From NCBI RefSeq assembly GCF_900114585.1, contig NZ_FOTL01000012.1, positions 1 to 48,685 of the forward strand: DNA of 48,685 nucleotides. The letters are read 5' to 3'. The stretch comes from Methanobrevibacter olleyae (GTDB lineage Archaea; Methanobacteriota; Methanobacteria; Methanobacteriales; Methanobacteriaceae). Position 1 is the stretch's first letter; each line of letters starts with the position of its first letter. Under the pieces are notes generated by a model. That model was not told where the DNA came from and made no database searches. It saw only the letters and a program-made list of their open reading frames with translations. Of the stretch, positions 9,516 to 17,147 are shown in pieces. The position numbers were made by a program, and so were the translations under genes.

Positions 9516-9765
9516 TTATTCACTAATAACTGTAATAGAATCTTCATTTTTAAATTGTTTCTCAAAAGTCAATTAATAAGCAATATTATCTTTAACCATT
9601 GTAGTAACTATACTAGAACCTGTAAAACTTAATTTCTACCATGTTTTTTAAAAATATCCATTCCTTCATCATTAGAATTAAGAATTTCATTTTCATTAAT
9701 AATTTTAAAATTATCAATTGAAATATAATAGAACTCTTGACTAATCTCTAGATTTTTACTTTTAA
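9516..9765 (-). pseudogene. Decayed VapC-like PIN-domain fragment
   Basis: Read with one frameshift near 9640 and one in-frame stop near 9570, the minus strand gives IDNFKIINENEILNSNDEGM... then KLSFTGSSIVTTMVKDNIAY, stop, LTFEKQFKNEDSITVIS. This is the C-terminal half of a VapC-type PIN domain, where the usual order is LSFTDASI... then LTFDKHF. The catalytic Asp of SFTD is Gly and the Asp of TFD is Glu, so the remnant is dead in several ways. No N-terminal half is present. It abuts the stop of the TPR gene, and no matching antitoxin gene was found. Confidence 0.65.
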
Positions 9766-10959
9766 TTAGATCTTATTCTGAATAGAATTAATTTTACCTA
9801 AAACTAAATTGTCTTTGGTTAGATCATATAAAATCCTATAAAAATATAGAGCTCCGCTATAATACTTTCTACTTTCTAAATCAAAAGCAATAATTTTTAA
9901 GGTATCTAGAATAAATGGATTTACACCTAATTGAATATTTTTAGATTCAATAATTTTCTCTGCTTCTTTTTCATCTATTTTAGTATTAATACCACGAGAT
10001 TTTAAATATTCCAATTCTCTAAATGCTTGTTTATTAAAATCAAAGTTTAAACTATAGTCATAGAAAACAGCAGCAATATCTAATTGGCCTTCTTCAACAT
10101 AAAAGAAGCCAAAATTTCTATAAGCTCTTGCTATATCTTCATTTTTATATGCAAACTTTAAAGCATCTACATTATATAAGAAAAATCTATTATAAGTACG
10201 TGTTTTAGATTTATAAATATCTACTAGGGATAAAATAGTTTTTGATGATACTGGATTAATTCTTAAAGCTTTCAGTAAATATTCTTCAGCTTTTGTAAAA
10301 TTATCATTTTCTAAAAGTAAACTACCATAAAGATAATACAAATCAAAAAGTGGTTCATTAAGAGGTATATAAGCTAATTCCTTTTCTAGGCCAATGTATT
10401 GATAAAATAAAATCTCTTCTAAAGGATTTAAGAAACTGTGAAACTCTTTTTCAACAATATGTTTTTCATTATCCTTATTTAATTTGTTAATTTTTACTTC
10501 TTTACGCCAATTAACTTTTTTATCCTTGATAGAAGATGTTCTATAAGATTTTGGGCTTCTAGAGAGTTTATTTTCCTCGTATCTCATATATTGAATTTCA
10601 GTAATAGGTCTATTTGATTTAAAATCACTTTCTTTATGGTTTTCTTTATTTTCATATTCATCCTTGAAATTTTCCATAAACTTATCTAACTTATTTAATG
10701 CAGTTTTTTTATCACGGTTTTCAATATATGGAATAAGTTCATCAAGAACTCTGGATATATTAGTTTTTTTAGAGTGAATATTCATTTCATCATGATCGAA
10801 GTCTAAAGATTGCCAAATTAATTTTGAAATCTCCTTAATTATCTTATAGGAAGATTCATGATTTTTATAGTGCTCTAGTTGAGATACTAAATAATCCCTA
10901 TCTAAATCAGGATTTCCACTTAAATTTCTCTTGATTTGGCTTATTATCTCATCTGTCAT
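9766..10959 (-). CDS. Tetratricopeptide-repeat protein
   Basis: A 397-residue soluble protein. Residues 1-160 are charged and helical without a recognised domain. Residues about 205-340 carry TPR-like helical pairs (LYYLYGSLLLENDNFTKAEEYLLKALRINP, split here for length: the core is LLENDNFTKAEEYLLKAL), then AYRNFGFFYVEEGQLDIAAVFYDYSL in similar form, and SGALYFYRILYDLT near the end. TPRs are protein-interaction scaffolds, and no enzymatic motif is visible. The start is ATG with only a weak GATGAT site. The gene is not clearly in an operon; the PIN remnant follows directly. Confidence 0.75.
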   Translation of the reverse strand: MTDEIISQIKRNLSGNPDLDRDYLVSQLEHYKNHESSYKIIKEISKLIWQSLDFDHDEMNIHSKKTNISRVLDELIPYIENRDKKTALNKLDKFMENFKDEYENKENHKESDFKSNRPITEIQYMRYEENKLSRSPKSYRTSSIKDKKVNWRKEVKINKLNKDNEKHIVEKEFHSFLNPLEEILFYQYIGLEKELAYIPLNEPLFDLYYLYGSLLLENDNFTKAEEYLLKALRINPVSSKTILSLVDIYKSKTRTYNRFFLYNVDALKFAYKNEDIARAYRNFGFFYVEEGQLDIAAVFYDYSLNFDFNKQAFRELEYLKSRGINTKIDEKEAEKIIESKNIQLGVNPFILDTLKIIAFDLESRKYYSGALYFYRILYDLTKDNLVLGKINSIQNKI

Positions 10960-11430
10960 TTAAATCATCAAATAGTTAATAAATTAGTCAATTAAAAAGA
11001 TTAAAAAATGATTAACCTAGATTTAACTAATAATTTTTATATCTTTATTTTTCTTATAATTCTCTATAAAAAGTCACTACTGCATCTAAATAGAATAACT
11101 TTGCTACTTCCATAATATCATCAGACATATATCACATTTTTTTTATTTTAGAGGAATAGAACTTTGATTATTTTTATAAATTTTAGTATCAGCAAAAATC
11201 ATAATACCAACTAAAATTAATTCAACTATTAAATATTATATTGATAGTCATATTAAAAAATAACTATTAATTAAATTCAAAATATAAAATTGAGAAAAAT
11301 ATTATAAAAATAATTTTTAATAGAGGATAATTATTTTAGAAAATAATATTTTTTTAATCATATAAATAGTTTATCTTAAATTTAAAAGCAATCAAATAAG
11401 AATAACAGAATACTAGAATGATATAATAAA
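10960..11430. other. Gene-poor gap with a 24-codon ORF
   Basis: About 470 bp. The only readable item is a minus-strand ORF at 11054-11128 (MSDDIMEVAKLFYLDAVV...), which lacks a ribosome binding site and looks like the leftover first exon-sized piece of a lost gene. A second open stretch near 11150-11230 (ELILVGIMIFADTKIY) may be another fragment. Neither is convincing as a functional gene. Confidence 0.3.
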
Positions 11431-11502
11431 AAATAAATAGAATAATAAAATTAAAAATAAATAGAATAATAAAATTAAAAATAAATAGAATAATAAAATT
11501 AA
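11431..11502. repeat. 24-bp tandem repeat, three copies, 3' of cbiO
   Basis: AAATAAATAGAATAATAAAATTAA-type units repeat three times just downstream of the cbiO stop. Confidence 0.8.
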
Positions 11503-11539
11503 AACTAAAAAAAGAATTTTATATTAAAAATAAATCCAA

Positions 11540-12376
11540 TTAGTCTTTATTAACCAAATCAAGAATCTTTGCCCGTGCCTCACCAATTGTTAAAGGATAA
11601 TAGTCACCGAAATCTAATCCATCTTTTTTATTTAAAATCTCTGCAAGGTGAGCTATTCTAGGTAGGCGTAAATCAGCAGATCTAATAAGTTCTACATCGG
11701 AAAAGACCTCATTAGGTAATCCATTAGCAATAATCTCACCATCACTAATTAAAAAAATTTTATTTGAATAAACAGGAACTAAATCTACATCATGAGTTGA
11801 AATAACAATAGTCATTCCTTCTTTATTTAAATCATGCAATAATTTAAGTATATGAGAAGCACCCTTAGGATCAAGGCCAGATGTAGGTTCATCTAGAATC
11901 ATAAGCTCTGGTTTCATAGCTAAAATACCTGCAATAGCTACTCTTTTCTTTTGTCCACCACTTAAATGGTGAGGGGATTTCTTTTCAAAGCCAAACATCC
12001 CTACTTTTTCAAGAGAATCTTTTACCCTTTGTTCTACTTCCCTTATTGGTAGGCCTAAATTCATTGGGCCAAAAGCCACATCTTCCTCTACAGTTGGGGC
12101 AAATAATTGATTATCTGGGTTTTGAAATACAATTCCTATTTTTTGGCGAGCTTTTAGAAGACTTTTTTTATCATATTCTAACTTTTCCCCATCAATAAAA
12201 ATCTCACCAGACTTCGCTTGATGAATACCATTAAAATGTAAAAATAGTGTTGATTTTCCTGCACCATTTCTTCCTAAAAGAGCAACCATCTCCCCTTTTT
12301 CTACTTTAAAATTAATATTATTTAGTGCTCTTGTTCCATCTGGATATTCATAAACTATATTTATTGCCTTTAAAAT
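11540..12376 (-). CDS. cbiO: Cobalt/nickel ECF-type ABC transporter ATPase CbiO, ATT start
   Basis: ATP-binding subunit of an energy-coupling-factor transporter, probably for cobalt or nickel by similarity (CbiO). It shows Walker A GRNGAGKST, Q-loop FQNPDNQLF, signature LSGGQKKRVAIAG, Walker B LMILDEPTSGLDP and the H-loop STHDVD. The homologous start is one residue before LKAINIVYEYPDGT. That codon is ATT at 12376, with GGAGG exactly 7 nt upstream and a TATA box 44 nt upstream, so the longer frame reaching to 12544 is promoter sequence and not protein. The resulting 278 aa is a normal length. No CbiM, CbiN or CbiQ is adjacent, so it is an orphan ATPase within the window. Confidence 0.88.
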   Translation of the reverse strand: MLKAINIVYEYPDGTRALNNINFKVEKGEMVALLGRNGAGKSTLFLHFNGIHQAKSGEIFIDGEKLEYDKKSLLKARQKIGIVFQNPDNQLFAPTVEEDVAFGPMNLGLPIREVEQRVKDSLEKVGMFGFEKKSPHHLSGGQKKRVAIAGILAMKPELMILDEPTSGLDPKGASHILKLLHDLNKEGMTIVISTHDVDLVPVYSNKIFLISDGEIIANGLPNEVFSDVELIRSADLRLPRIAHLAEILNKKDGLDFGDYYPLTIGEARAKILDLVNKD

Positions 12377-12419
12377 AGTAATTCCTCCAACTAAATAATA
12401 ATTATTATATCTATGAAAG

Positions 12420-12428
12420 TATATAAAT
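12420..12428 (-). promoter_or_regulatory. TATA box of cbiO
   Basis: Reads TTTATATA on the minus strand within AAAATTTATATAC. Transcription would start around 12395, giving a leader of about 20 nt with the GGAGG site. This supports the ATT start and rules out a protein start at 12544. Confidence 0.55.
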
Positions 12429-12621
12429 TTTAAAAAAAGTAATAAAAAACCATTTAAAAACTTAAAAAAAGTAATACTTTTAAAATAAAAAAAGTTAAAA
12501 TTTATAATCAATTCTAAATAAAAAAAAAAAAGAAAAACAATCAATAATAATTTAGAATAATTTAAAAAAAAATAATAAAATAATTTATGTATTTCACATA
12601 AACTATTATTTTAAAAATAAG

Positions 12622-13716
12622 CTATTTTTTAGTTCTAAATTGAACAAATACTAATAATATTAAGCTAATAATTAAAATTAACAATGGATTTCCAGCTACA
12701 ACACCAGAAATTCCTTTTTGGTTATTATTTTTTATAGAGGAATTTTTATTATTAAAATCATATTCTGTATTAGTATCTTCATTTAAATAATCATCTTCAT
12801 CATCATCCTCTAAAGAATCAACTGAATCATCATCTAAAGAATCAGTTGAATTATACTCTAAATTAGTACTATCCTCAGTTTTGTCTTCTAAATTAGTATC
12901 AGTAGAATTATTTGAAGTATCATTCGAAGTATCATTAGTAGAATTATTCAAAGTATCATTCGAAGTACCATTAGTAGAATTATTCAAAGTATCATTTGAA
13001 GTACCATTAGTAGAATTTTCTATTTCTTTAATACTTACTTTATATCCAAAATAATTTTGAATTAAATCAGATGAAGAAATTAAAGTTTCAAAATCAAAGA
13101 CCATTTCATGAGTATCATTTATCTTTTTAATAGTTCCATGATCTGAAACTCTTAAACCTCCATTATAGTCATTTATTACATTTTTAACCAATTCATCACT
13201 ACTATTTTTATAATACCTATCAGTAAATGTCCAAACAGCTTCGCTAGCTATTTCTTTGTCAATGCTTACTGCATCATAATAATTATAAAATAATATTTTT
13301 AAATATTCTCCAACTGAAGAATTATCTAAATGATTCCTAATTACAGAGGTATCCTTAACTGAAAAAGATTCTCCAGCTTCAGCACCATGTAATGTCATAT
13401 CAATACAATATCCATTATATCCATCAGAGAAACTAATATTACGTATTCCGCCATTATCAGTAGTAACTGTGCTAGAATTTTCATTTAATGAATTATCCTG
13501 ATCTTTATTATCACTAAGTATATTAGATTTAAAATTATTTTTAGCTTCTAAAGAATTCATATTAACTGAATCTGCACTAACTTCCCCAATATTCTCATTA
13601 TAAATATCTACAGTATCTAAATTAAAGTTATCATCATTAATATCACTAGCAGAAACTGCAACAGTAAAAGTTAAACATATAATTAATAATATAAAAGTTG
13701 TATATTTTAAATTCAT
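12622..13716 (-). CDS. Membrane-anchored surface protein with a degenerate thioester-like (TQXA) domain
   Basis: A 364-residue secreted protein: signal peptide 1-23 (hydrophobic FILLIICLTFTVAVSA), C-terminal membrane anchor about 343-360 followed by RTKK. Residues about 95-215 resemble the thioester domain of Gram-positive adhesins: GYCIDMT with Cys104, then IASEAVWTFTD where those proteins have TQxAIW. The Gln partner position is Ser158, so the classical Cys-Gln bond is not expected. Residues 230-310 are an Asn/Ser/Thr/Asp stalk with repeats of NSTNGTSNDTLN, likely heavily glycosylated. The start has AGAGAGGTT upstream. The domain call is by pattern only. Confidence 0.6.
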   Translation of the reverse strand: MNLKYTTFILLIICLTFTVAVSASDINDDNFNLDTVDIYNENIGEVSADSVNMNSLEAKNNFKSNILSDNKDQDNSLNENSSTVTTDNGGIRNISFSDGYNGYCIDMTLHGAEAGESFSVKDTSVIRNHLDNSSVGEYLKILFYNYYDAVSIDKEIASEAVWTFTDRYYKNSSDELVKNVINDYNGGLRVSDHGTIKKINDTHEMVFDFETLISSSDLIQNYFGYKVSIKEIENSTNGTSNDTLNNSTNGTSNDTLNNSTNDTSNDTSNNSTDTNLEDKTEDSTNLEYNSTDSLDDDSVDSLEDDDEDDYLNEDTNTEYDFNNKNSSIKNNNQKGISGVVAGNPLLILIISLILLVFVQFRTKK

Positions 13717-13770
13717 AATAAACCTCTCTAACCATTTAATTTATAAAAAAATATACATTAGGTAAACGTA

Positions 13771-13838
13771 TATTTTATGTAAATATATATTTTATATAAA
13801 TATATATTTTATGCAAATATATATTTTATATAAATATA
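13771..13838. repeat. 17-bp tandem repeat of TATA-like sequence
   Basis: TATTTTAT(G/A)(T/C)AAATATA recurs four times with a 17-bp period (13771, 13788, 13805, 13822). It lies about 60-120 bp in front of the surface protein gene and 3' of cbiZ. Confidence 0.75.
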
Positions 13839-13983
13839 TGTTATTATATAAATATATATCTTATTAAATTGTAAATTTAGTTTTTAAATAAGTTAATAAA
13901 GTAAGTAAAATAATAATTAATTAAAAAAATAAAAATACAGGAATAATATGTTTTAAAAATTAGAAAATAAAATGATAAAAGAT

Positions 13984-15144
13984 TTACTCTTTTAATTGAG
14001 TCTTAATCACATACTTTAAAAGTAATTTCATAGAATACCAGTCTTTTCTATTAAATTGATTATTTAATATAGACTTAGAAACTCTATAAACTGTTTTTTT
14101 ACTTAATAAACCAACTCTATATTGATCTAAAAGATGGATAATTAAAGAAACATTTGCTACAAGTTCTGGATTTTTAGAAACTTTTACTAAAGATAAAATA
14201 AATTCTTTTTTCTCTTCTTCATTATCAATTCTTATATAATCTGTTAAATAATTGTTATAAAAATCATCTAATTGTAATTTAAATCTATCTAATCTAACTA
14301 GAGCATTTAATTGATAAGATGGAGTTAACCATTGTACTTTTGCTAAAGATTCTTTTATAGATTCAATAACAACTTTGGCAATAAGTTCACCTATTTTAGC
14401 ATGCTTACTAACATTTTCAATTGTATTTTCACTGTCTAAATTAGAAAATATAGCAATTCCATCAGTTCCTGTACCGGTAGCCACTTCTAGAGAATAATTA
14501 CTTGAAGCCATCAAATCCCTAAGTGCAACTGTTTTAGCTTCTATTGCAATCATTTCAGCTAAAAGTAGTGAACTTTCATCTAATTTAGAATTAATTAAAA
14601 CAATAATATTTATAGTTCCAAGTTTAATAGGGTTTTTATCCTCTAAATCATCTTTCTTATCATCATAATTATTTTCAGAACTAAGTTCACCAATATCCAA
14701 ATCATATTGTCCATTTATTTCATAATAAGAAGCTAAATCACCTGCAGAAACTGCATTTACTCTAACACCAGCAGTTGTAATAGCCACAACTTCAATATCC
14801 CGATACCTTTGGCAAGCTATTGCAAAATTTTCAATTTTTGCAGAGGTAATAAGCCCGCTTAACTTATTAGTTCGTAAATCAAGATTTTTATAAAAATCAC
14901 AAGACAAATCTTTTAAGAAGTCTAAAATGCCACTATCTTCATATTTATCAATATTCTCTTGAGATAATTGATGATTAAACACAGCAGCTAAATCTTCATT
15001 GTATCCTCCATTTAACCAAGAACTTACTATACCATTCTTTTTTGAAGCAAATTTAACAAGTAGGGTGTTAGAATTCTTTAATACTTCATCACCATCACTT
15101 GTTTTTTGTAATAATTTAAAATCTTTGTTTTGATTAAATGTCAT
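13984..15144 (-). CDS. cbiZ: Adenosylcobinamide amidohydrolase
   Basis: Hydrolyses adenosyl-pseudocobalamin or adenosylcobinamide to adenosylcobyric acid, letting the cell rebuild salvaged corrinoids into its own B12 form. Family motifs are clear: TTAGVRVNAVSAGD at about 123-136, a TINIIVLINSKLDESSLLLAEM stretch (given in part), EAKTVALRDL and ATGTGTDGIAIF. It is longer than a minimal CbiZ (386 aa); the last 110 residues are helical with no domain recognised. The start is ATG with GAGG 7 nt upstream. It lies downstream of the ECF transporter and near CbiO, which suits corrinoid uptake and salvage. Confidence 0.92.
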   Translation of the reverse strand: MTFNQNKDFKLLQKTSDGDEVLKNSNTLLVKFASKKNGIVSSWLNGGYNEDLAAVFNHQLSQENIDKYEDSGILDFLKDLSCDFYKNLDLRTNKLSGLITSAKIENFAIACQRYRDIEVVAITTAGVRVNAVSAGDLASYYEINGQYDLDIGELSSENNYDDKKDDLEDKNPIKLGTINIIVLINSKLDESSLLLAEMIAIEAKTVALRDLMASSNYSLEVATGTGTDGIAIFSNLDSENTIENVSKHAKIGELIAKVVIESIKESLAKVQWLTPSYQLNALVRLDRFKLQLDDFYNNYLTDYIRIDNEEEKKEFILSLVKVSKNPELVANVSLIIHLLDQYRVGLLSKKTVYRVSKSILNNQFNRKDWYSMKLLLKYVIKTQLKE

Positions 15145-15180
15145 ATAAGTTCCTCAAAATAGAATAAAATAAAATTTTTA

Positions 15181-15260
15181 ATTTAATTTCTTTCTAATAA
15201 TACTTTATAAAAAATAAAAAATTTAATTTCTTTCTAATAATATTTTATAAAAAATAAAAA
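15181..15260. repeat. 40-bp tandem duplication
   Basis: Two 40-bp units starting at 15181 and 15221 lie in the gap between the HEPN remnant and cbiZ, 3' of the former. Confidence 0.8.
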
Positions 15261-15323
15261 ATAATAATTTAACATCTATAATTATTTATTTTAAATCTTT
15301 AAAAAATAAAAAAATAAGTAAAT

Positions 15324-15629
15324 TTATAAAAGTCTTTCAGTCTCTTTTATAAACTTTTCAGCTTGAATAATCCTTTCATGAGCAATTTCTTTAGAAATCG
15401 TATCAATAGCATCATAATCAGCATTCTTTACATATTCCCTACCAAAAATACTAATTAAAGACTTATGAGAACTTATATCATAGCCATCTTTAACTAATAA
15501 TGCTAGCTGATAAGAACATTACATAATAAGACCTACCTAATGAATCACCATATTGACCAATTTCATACAATACCTTATGGAAACTAATTTACTTTTTGCT
15601 TTATTAATAAATGCTTTACTTTCATCCAA
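15324..15629 (-). pseudogene. HEPN-domain toxin, broken by frameshifts
   Basis: Reading across frames on the minus strand gives DESKAFINKAKSKL, then KVLYEIGQYGDSLGRSYYVMFLSA, then LLVKDGYDISSHKSLISIFGREYV... and a helical tail ending at TAA 15324. GxxxxSYYxMF-x-A followed by a His-Lys segment is the pattern of a HEPN (PF05168) protein. At least two indels separate the pieces (near 15575 and 15520), so no intact product exists. Its presumed TTG start overlaps the MNT gene stop, the usual arrangement of MNT/HEPN toxin-antitoxin pairs, in which HEPN is the RNase toxin. Confidence 0.75.
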
Positions 15630-15927
15630 TTACTACACCATCCTCTAAAACATTAGTTAAGAAATTAAAGTCCTTTGTTTCATTAAACTGTTTTTCAGAT
15701 AAAACATATGGGGAAATAAGCTCTTGTTTATCTAAAACAACTTTAAAAACCTCATCAGTAATTAGAGAATCAATTTGTTCCCACTCATTAGAAATAATCA
15801 AAATATCAATATCAGACTCTTCACTATCTTCCCCACGAGCTACAGAACCAAATAATATAATCTTTATAATTTTATCTGATTTAATAGCCTCTGCAAACTC
15901 ACGAGCAATTTCAACACGATTATTCAT
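15622..15927 (-). CDS. MNT-type nucleotidyltransferase (antitoxin)
   Basis: A 101-residue minimal nucleotidyltransferase of the MntA family. The active-site signature GSVARGEDSEESDIDIL at about 27-43 has the Gly-Ser and both Asp residues of the DxD pair. In MNT/HEPN systems this enzyme modifies and silences the HEPN RNase toxin. Here the toxin gene directly downstream is frameshifted, leaving an orphan antitoxin whose gene still looks intact. The start is ATG with GGTGG upstream. It sits between the ECF transporter and cbiZ, which it may simply have invaded. Confidence 0.88.
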   Translation of the reverse strand: MNNRVEIAREFAEAIKSDKIIKIILFGSVARGEDSEESDIDILIISNEWEQIDSLITDEVFKVVLDKQELISPYVLSEKQFNETKDFNFLTNVLEDGVVIG

Positions 15928-16064
15928 TATATAACCACCAAAAGATTATTTCATATAATAGATAATATAAATTTTATAAATTATAAATATTATCATATTG
16001 TAACTCTGAAAAAACACAAATATGATTTAAAGTAAAGAAAAAAATAATTTGATAAAAAATAAAA

Positions 16065-16241
16065 AACTTAATTAATCCTTTTTAAATCTAATTAACTTTA
16101 AAAAAGAAAACTTAATTAATCCTTTTTAAATCTAATTAACTTTAAAAAAGAAAACTTAATTAATCCTTTTTAAATCAAATTAACTTTAAAAAAGAAAACT
16201 TAATTAATCCTTTTTAAATAGAATTAACTTTAAAAAAGAAT
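16065..16241. repeat. 44-bp tandem repeat, four copies
   Basis: Units begin at 16065, 16109, 16153 and 16197, near-identical, each with TTTTAAAGTTAATT and a T-run on the minus strand. They lie 3' of the ECF S-component gene. The remaining gap 15928-16064 shows nothing more. Confidence 0.9.
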
Positions 16242-16288
16242 AATGATTAAAAATCAGTTAATTTTCAATCATTATCAGTTTATTCCAT

Positions 16289-16369
16289 TTAAAGGTCTTT
16301 ATAAACCTTAGCTAATCCCCATCCTTCACCAGAAGAAGTACTAAGATCATGTGTTATTAAGAAAGAACC
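16289..16369 (-). other. Open tail in frame after the S-component stop
   Basis: Directly after the TAA of the S-component gene the same frame runs on for 26 codons as GSFLITHDLSTSSGEGWG followed by LAKVYKDL and a TAA. The composition (Gly, Trp, His, Asp) is unlike the A/T-rich non-coding DNA around it and looks like former protein. It could be a nonsense-separated C-terminus of the S component or the tail of a lost neighbour. Family not recognised. Confidence 0.5.
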
Positions 16370-17074
16370 TTAGTCAGAAAGGCTAATACTTTCACTTTCA
16401 GATGAATTACCAGATAAATATTTTACCTTTGCCCTAGTAAACATCTTTTTAAACCAGTCATACAATACTACTAAAAGTACTGCATTTGTTACACCATGAG
16501 TTAAATCATAGCTAAAACCATTGATATATAATGCAATTATTGGACTTATTTCTAAAGCTGTTCCAGAATAGAAGATTGCAGAAACATCTGTAATCCATCC
16601 ATATAATAATCCCCATAGCAATCCAAATACAATCCTGAAAGCTACATTATCAAATTTAGAAGCAAATAAACCTGCAGTTGCCCCCATAAGTCCCCATGCA
16701 AGCATCTGGAAGAGGACCCAATATCCCATTCCCATAAATAAACCTGATACTAATGCAGTTAAAGCACCTACTAAAAAGCCTTCTTCCTTAGAAAAAACAG
16801 CACCAACCATTATTATAATAAATGATGCCATATTTACAGCAGGAATTGACATAAGAATAAGACGCCCTACAACAGCAACAGCTGTTAAAACAGCGATCAA
16901 TACAATTGATTCAACTGTTGGCTTTTTTTGCTCATACATTTTAAATACTGCATAAATAAGTCCAGCAAGTAATAATATTAAGAAAATAACCATTGTAATT
17001 GTAAATATGGGGCCATTTACAAGTTCACTAGTACTTGCTGAGGCATTTGTTAACATTTCATCCATTGCACTCAT
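16370..17074 (-). CDS. ECF transporter S component (substrate-binding membrane protein)
   Basis: A 234-residue membrane protein with a first helix (about 25-45), a basic loop and then a block of about five helices typical of ECF S components, including IPAVNMASFIIIMVGAVF and NGFSYDLTHGVTNAVLLVVLYDW. S components bind a vitamin and dock on the EcfT/EcfA module. It is the last gene of a T, AA', S operon 73 bp after the ATPase gene. The substrate cannot be read directly; proximity to cbiZ makes a corrinoid plausible. I choose ATG 17074 for the start, with GTGTGTGAT just upstream. The Ser-rich tail ends abruptly at TAA and may be truncated. Confidence 0.82.
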   Translation of the reverse strand: MSAMDEMLTNASASTSELVNGPIFTITMVIFLILLLAGLIYAVFKMYEQKKPTVESIVLIAVLTAVAVVGRLILMSIPAVNMASFIIIMVGAVFSKEEGFLVGALTALVSGLFMGMGYWVLFQMLAWGLMGATAGLFASKFDNVAFRIVFGLLWGLLYGWITDVSAIFYSGTALEISPIIALYINGFSYDLTHGVTNAVLLVVLYDWFKKMFTRAKVKYLSGNSSESESISLSD

Positions 17075-17147
17075 TATCACACACTCTAAATAAATAACAT
17101 CTACAAAATATAATCTTTCTTATAAACATTTATAATCTTAAAAATAT

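Noticed and set aside
12377-12544. 56-residue hydrophobic N-terminal extension of CbiO
   Set aside because: The extension contains the TATA box and is A/T-rich without protein-like composition; no CbiO homologue has it.
13760-13862. Replication origin (ORB-like A/T repeats)
   Set aside because: No Orc1/Cdc6 gene or G-rich origin recognition boxes lie nearby; the repeats are simple TATA-like units.
16065-16241. CRISPR array
   Set aside because: Four identical 44-bp units are in direct tandem with no unique spacers between them, so this is a simple tandem repeat. No cas genes are present in the window.
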